From: Lonsdalea quercina subsp. quercina | Lineage (GTDB): Bacteria; Pseudomonadota; Gammaproteobacteria; Enterobacterales; Enterobacteriaceae | Assembly (NCBI RefSeq): GCF_000688655.1 | Contig: NZ_JIBO01000006.1 | Location: 13,008 to 29,878, forward strand | DNA: 16,871 bases | Direction of reading: 5' to 3' | In this document: piece by piece, positions 14,466 to 16,871 of the stretch | Layout: each line of letters starts with the position of its first letter | How positions within the stretch are numbered: position 1 is the first letter of the stretch | Made by a program: the position numbers and the translations under genes | The notes under the pieces: model-generated | Databases searched by the model: none | What the model was told of the DNA's origin: nothing | Seen by the model: only the letters and a program-made list of their open reading frames with translations

Positions 14466-15908
14466 TTATTCGACCCGCAAGATCCTGACCGTATTCGTCG
14501 TGCCAACCGTGCCCATGACATCGCCCTGCGTGACGATCACCAGATCGCCGGACATCAGGAATCCCTTGTCGCGCAGCAGAATGACGGCATCATTCGCGGC
14601 TTCCACGCCATCGGAATAACGAGTGAATTGAACGGGCGTGACGCCACGATACAGCGCGGTCAGGTTCAGCGTGCCTTCATGACGCGACATCGCAAAAATA
14701 GGCAGTCCGGAGCTGATGCGGGACATCATCAGCGCAGTGCGACCAGACTCGGTCATCGCGACAATAGCGGTCACGCCTTTCAAATGGTTGGCGGCGTACA
14801 TGGCTGACATCGCTACCGATTCTTCAACGTTATCGAATTCGGCGTCAAGACGGTGAGTCGACACGTTGATACTCGGGATTTTTTCAGCGCCCAAGCACAC
14901 GTTGGCCATGGCGGCTACCGTTTCCGCCGGATACTGGCCCGCAGCAGTCTCGGCTGACAGCATGACGGCGTCGGTGCCGTCCAACACGGCGTTGGCGACG
15001 TCCATGACTTCTGCGCGTGTCGGCATCGGGTTGGTGATCATCGACTCCATCATCTGCGTCGCGGTGATGACCGCTCGGTTGAGCTTGCGGGCGCGACGGA
15101 TCAATTTTTTCTGGATGCCGACCAGCTCAGGGTCGCCGATTTCTACTCCCAGGTCGCCTCGGGCCACCATGACGACGTCGGAAGCCAGGATAATATCGTC
15201 CATGGCTTCGTCTGTCGCGACGGCTTCAGCGCGTTCGACTTTAGAGACGATTTTGGCCTCACAGCCCGCCTCCAATGCTAATTGACGGGCGTAATTGAGA
15301 TCGGCGCCGGTACGGGGGAAAGACACGGCCAGATAGTCCACGCCGATTTTAGCGGCGGTCACGATATCCGCTTTGTCTTTATCTGTCAGTGCCGCCGCTG
15401 AGAGTCCACCACCCAGTTTGTTGATGCCCTTATTGTTCGACAAGGGGCCACCGACCGTCACTTCCGTATAGACCTTCGAATCAACGACCTCGAGTACTTT
15501 GAGCTGAACGCGGCCATCATCCAGCAGCAGGATGTCGCCAGAAATAACGTCATCGGGCAGACCTTTGTAGTCGATGCCGACCGCTTCTTTGTCGCCGTCC
15601 CCGCGAGCCAGGTTGGCGTCAAGCAGGAATTTGTCGCCGATGTTGAGGAAAACCTTGCCCTCTTTGAAAGTGGAAACGCGAATTTTCGGTCCCTGGAGAT
15701 CGCCAAGAATAGCCACGTGGCGGCCTAATCTTGCCGCGATTTCACGCACATTATCGGCACGTAGTTGGTGGTCTTCTGCGGTGCCGTGAGAAAAGTTTAA
15801 GCGGACGACGTTCGCACCGGCGGCAATAATTCTTTCCAGATTATTGTCGCGGTCGGTTGCCGGCCCTAGTGTGGTTACAATTTTCGTTCTTCTTAACCGT
15901 CTGGACAT
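14466..15908 (-). CDS. pykA: Pyruvate kinase II PykA
   Basis: PykA transfers phosphate from phosphoenolpyruvate to ADP in the last step of glycolysis. The 480-residue product equals E. coli PykA in length and is similar throughout. Visible elements: the TLGPATDR start of the barrel (13-20), [10 protein letters not shown] (38-47), the B-domain between about 72 and 170, catalytic K223 and metal ligand E225 in [14 protein letters not shown] (249-254), TATQMMESM (282-290), and a C-terminal allosteric domain with the TESGRTA block. The AMP-activated type II isozyme is indicated by the [12 protein letters not shown]-terminus, unlike PykF. The ATG at 15906-15908 has a GGAG site six bases upstream. 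hexR lies 155 bases upstream on the same strand and a strong terminator lies downstream. Identity is certain. Confidence 0.98.
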   Translation of the reverse strand: MSRRLRRTKIVTTLGPATDRDNNLERIIAAGANVVRLNFSHGTAEDHQLRADNVREIAARLGRHVAILGDLQGPKIRVSTFKEGKVFLNIGDKFLLDANLARGDGDKEAVGIDYKGLPDDVISGDILLLDDGRVQLKVLEVVDSKVYTEVTVGGPLSNNKGINKLGGGLSAAALTDKDKADIVTAAKIGVDYLAVSFPRTGADLNYARQLALEAGCEAKIVSKVERAEAVATDEAMDDIILASDVVMVARGDLGVEIGDPELVGIQKKLIRRARKLNRAVITATQMMESMITNPMPTRAEVMDVANAVLDGTDAVMLSAETAAGQYPAETVAAMANVCLGAEKIPSINVSTHRLDAEFDNVEESVAMSAMYAANHLKGVTAIVAMTESGRTALMMSRISSGLPIFAMSRHEGTLNLTALYRGVTPVQFTRYSDGVEAANDAVILLRDKGFLMSGDLVIVTQGDVMGTVGTTNTVRILRVE

Positions 15909-16063
15909 GGATGACTCCGTTGACTGGTGAAGCTGAAATAGGGCGAAAGTAGCTAAAACACGGCTGACGCCCCTTTCTGAGTGGAGAGGGCGATCCGCAC
16001 AATGGGGATACCGTGGCGGTTGAACCGTACCGACGAAAAGGCGCGACGCCGGCTGAATGCAAA
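15909..16063. other. hexR-pykA intergenic region
   Basis: This 155-base gap holds the pykA ribosome-binding site next to the gene and an imperfect GC hairpin at 15968-15992 (CGCCC against GGGCG plus weaker inner pairs). I see no good -10/-35 pair and no copy of the HexR operator consensus. pykA may be read partly from hexR transcripts. Confidence 0.4.
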
Positions 16064-16871
16064 TCAGTTATAAGGGGTGCTGAACGGTCCTTCTTTATCA
16101 AAACGCGATTCTTTCAAGGCTTCCTTGACGCGTTTCAAGTTATCTCTAAATTTCGCGCCGCGCCGTAATGTAAACCCTGTCGCCAGAACATCAATCAGCG
16201 TGAGTTGGGCGATGCGAGACACCATCGGCATGTAGACGTCGGTATCTTCCGGAACTTCCAACTGGAGGGTCAAGGACGCTTCTCGTGCCAACGGCGTACC
16301 TTCGGAGGTAATAGCGATAACCGTCGCGTCATTCTCGCGGGCAATACGTGCCATGTCCACCAGGGTTTTGGTGCGACCAGTGTGAGAAATCAATACGAGG
16401 ACGTCGCCTTCGCTTGAATTCATGCAGCTCATGCGTTGCATAACCACATCGTCGAAATAGGCCACGGGGATGTTAAAGCGAAAAAATTTGTTCATTGCGT
16501 CATGCGCGACGGCCGCTGAGGCTCCAAAGCCAAAGAAGGAAATTTTGCGGGCCTGGGTGAGCAGGTCGACCGCTCGGTTGATCGCGGCGATGTCGAGGCA
16601 CGATTTGGCGTGTTCAAGACCGGCCATAGTGGACTCGAAGATTTTAGCTGTGTAAGCCTCGACCGAGTCGTCCTCATCCACATTGCGGTTGACGTAGGGC
16701 GTGCCGATGGCGAGACTCTGCGCCAGCTTCAGTTTGAAATCGGGGAAGCCTTTGCTGTCCAGCCGTCGGCAGAATCGGTTGACGGTGGGTTCGCTCACAC
16801 CCGCTAATTTTGCGAGTGTCGCTATACTGGAATGGATAGCTGACTGAGGCGAGGCGAGAATGGCTTCAGCC
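16064..16871 (-). CDS. hexR: RpiR-family transcriptional regulator HexR (5' end cut by window edge)
   Basis: HexR is an RpiR-type regulator that represses central carbon genes such as zwf and the Entner-Doudoroff genes and responds to 2-keto-3-deoxy-6-phosphogluconate. The reading frame runs off the right edge with [20 protein letters not shown], which aligns to about residue 22 of E. coli HexR, so roughly 21 N-terminal residues are missing; 268 are visible. A helix-turn-helix ([20 protein letters not shown]) is followed by a linker and a SIS sugar-phosphate-binding domain with [18 protein letters not shown] and SHTGRTK. The C-terminus is [20 protein letters not shown] followed by GPFSTPYN; the last few residues differ from E. 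coli. The internal GTG at 16796-16798 is not the true start, since the conserved helix-turn-helix begins upstream of it. It probably lies divergent from zwf outside the window. Confidence 0.97.
   Translation of the reverse strand, partial: AEAILASPQSAIHSSIATLAKLAGVSEPTVNRFCRRLDSKGFPDFKLKLAQSLAIGTPYVNRNVDEDDSVEAYTAKIFESTMAGLEHAKSCLDIAAINRAVDLLTQARKISFFGFGASAAVAHDAMNKFFRFNIPVAYFDDVVMQRMSCMNSSEGDVLVLISHTGRTKTLVDMARIARENDATVIAITSEGTPLAREASLTLQLEVPEDTDVYMPMVSRIAQLTLIDVLATGFTLRRGAKFRDNLKRVKEALKESRFDKEGPFSTPYN

Noticed and set aside
15968..15992. GC hairpin between hexR and pykA as a hexR terminator
   Set aside because: The inner pairing depends on G-U pairs that exist only on the plus strand, and no adjacent T-run follows on the minus strand.
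15909..16063. HexR operator expected upstream of pykA
   Set aside because: I looked for the TGTAATTAAATTACA-type palindrome on both strands and found nothing close.

Overview
The window is a stretch of gammaproteobacterial chromosome from the order Enterobacterales. Almost every protein aligns from memory, nearly residue for residue, with its Escherichia coli counterpart, and the gene order matches the E. coli cmoA-to-hexR segment. The GC-rich codon use, the long His-rich loop in ZnuA and one extra gene between lpxM and pykA suggest a plant-associated or insect-associated lineage (Pectobacteriaceae type: Dickeya, Pectobacterium, Brenneria or Lonsdalea). The genus cannot be fixed from the sequence alone. 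No tRNA, rRNA, insertion sequence, prophage gene or CRISPR array is visible.

Layout: on the minus strand, cmoA (cut by the left edge), yecN, yecE and yecD. On the plus strand, aspS-nudB-yebC-ruvC, followed by a hairpin that is both a terminator and a LexA-type operator, then ruvA-ruvB and a strong terminator. On the minus strand, znuC-znuB; divergent from them on the plus strand, znuA-mepM, with a Zur-box palindrome between znuC and znuA. Then lpxM (+), an AT-rich gap of about 330 bases, and a gene for a small exported basic protein (+). A bidirectional terminator follows, and finally pykA (-) and hexR (-, cut by the right edge).

Functions: tRNA modification and charging (CmoA, AspS), metabolite clean-up or folate synthesis (NudB, YecD), translation or gene control (YebC), Holliday-junction processing under SOS control (RuvA, RuvB, RuvC), zinc uptake with a zinc-dependent cell-wall endopeptidase (ZnuABC, MepM), lipid A acylation (LpxM), and glycolysis with its hexose-responsive regulator (PykA, HexR).

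Most of the window is ordinary conserved core genome. The least explained part is 13567-14251. It holds an AT-rich spacer with inverted repeats, a 27-codon mini-ORF ending in a terminator-shaped hairpin, and an unrecognised secreted Lys/Ala-rich protein. Two regulatory layouts also merit attention: the overlap of ruvC terminator with ruvAB LexA operator, and the inverted repeat that brackets the aspS -10 box.
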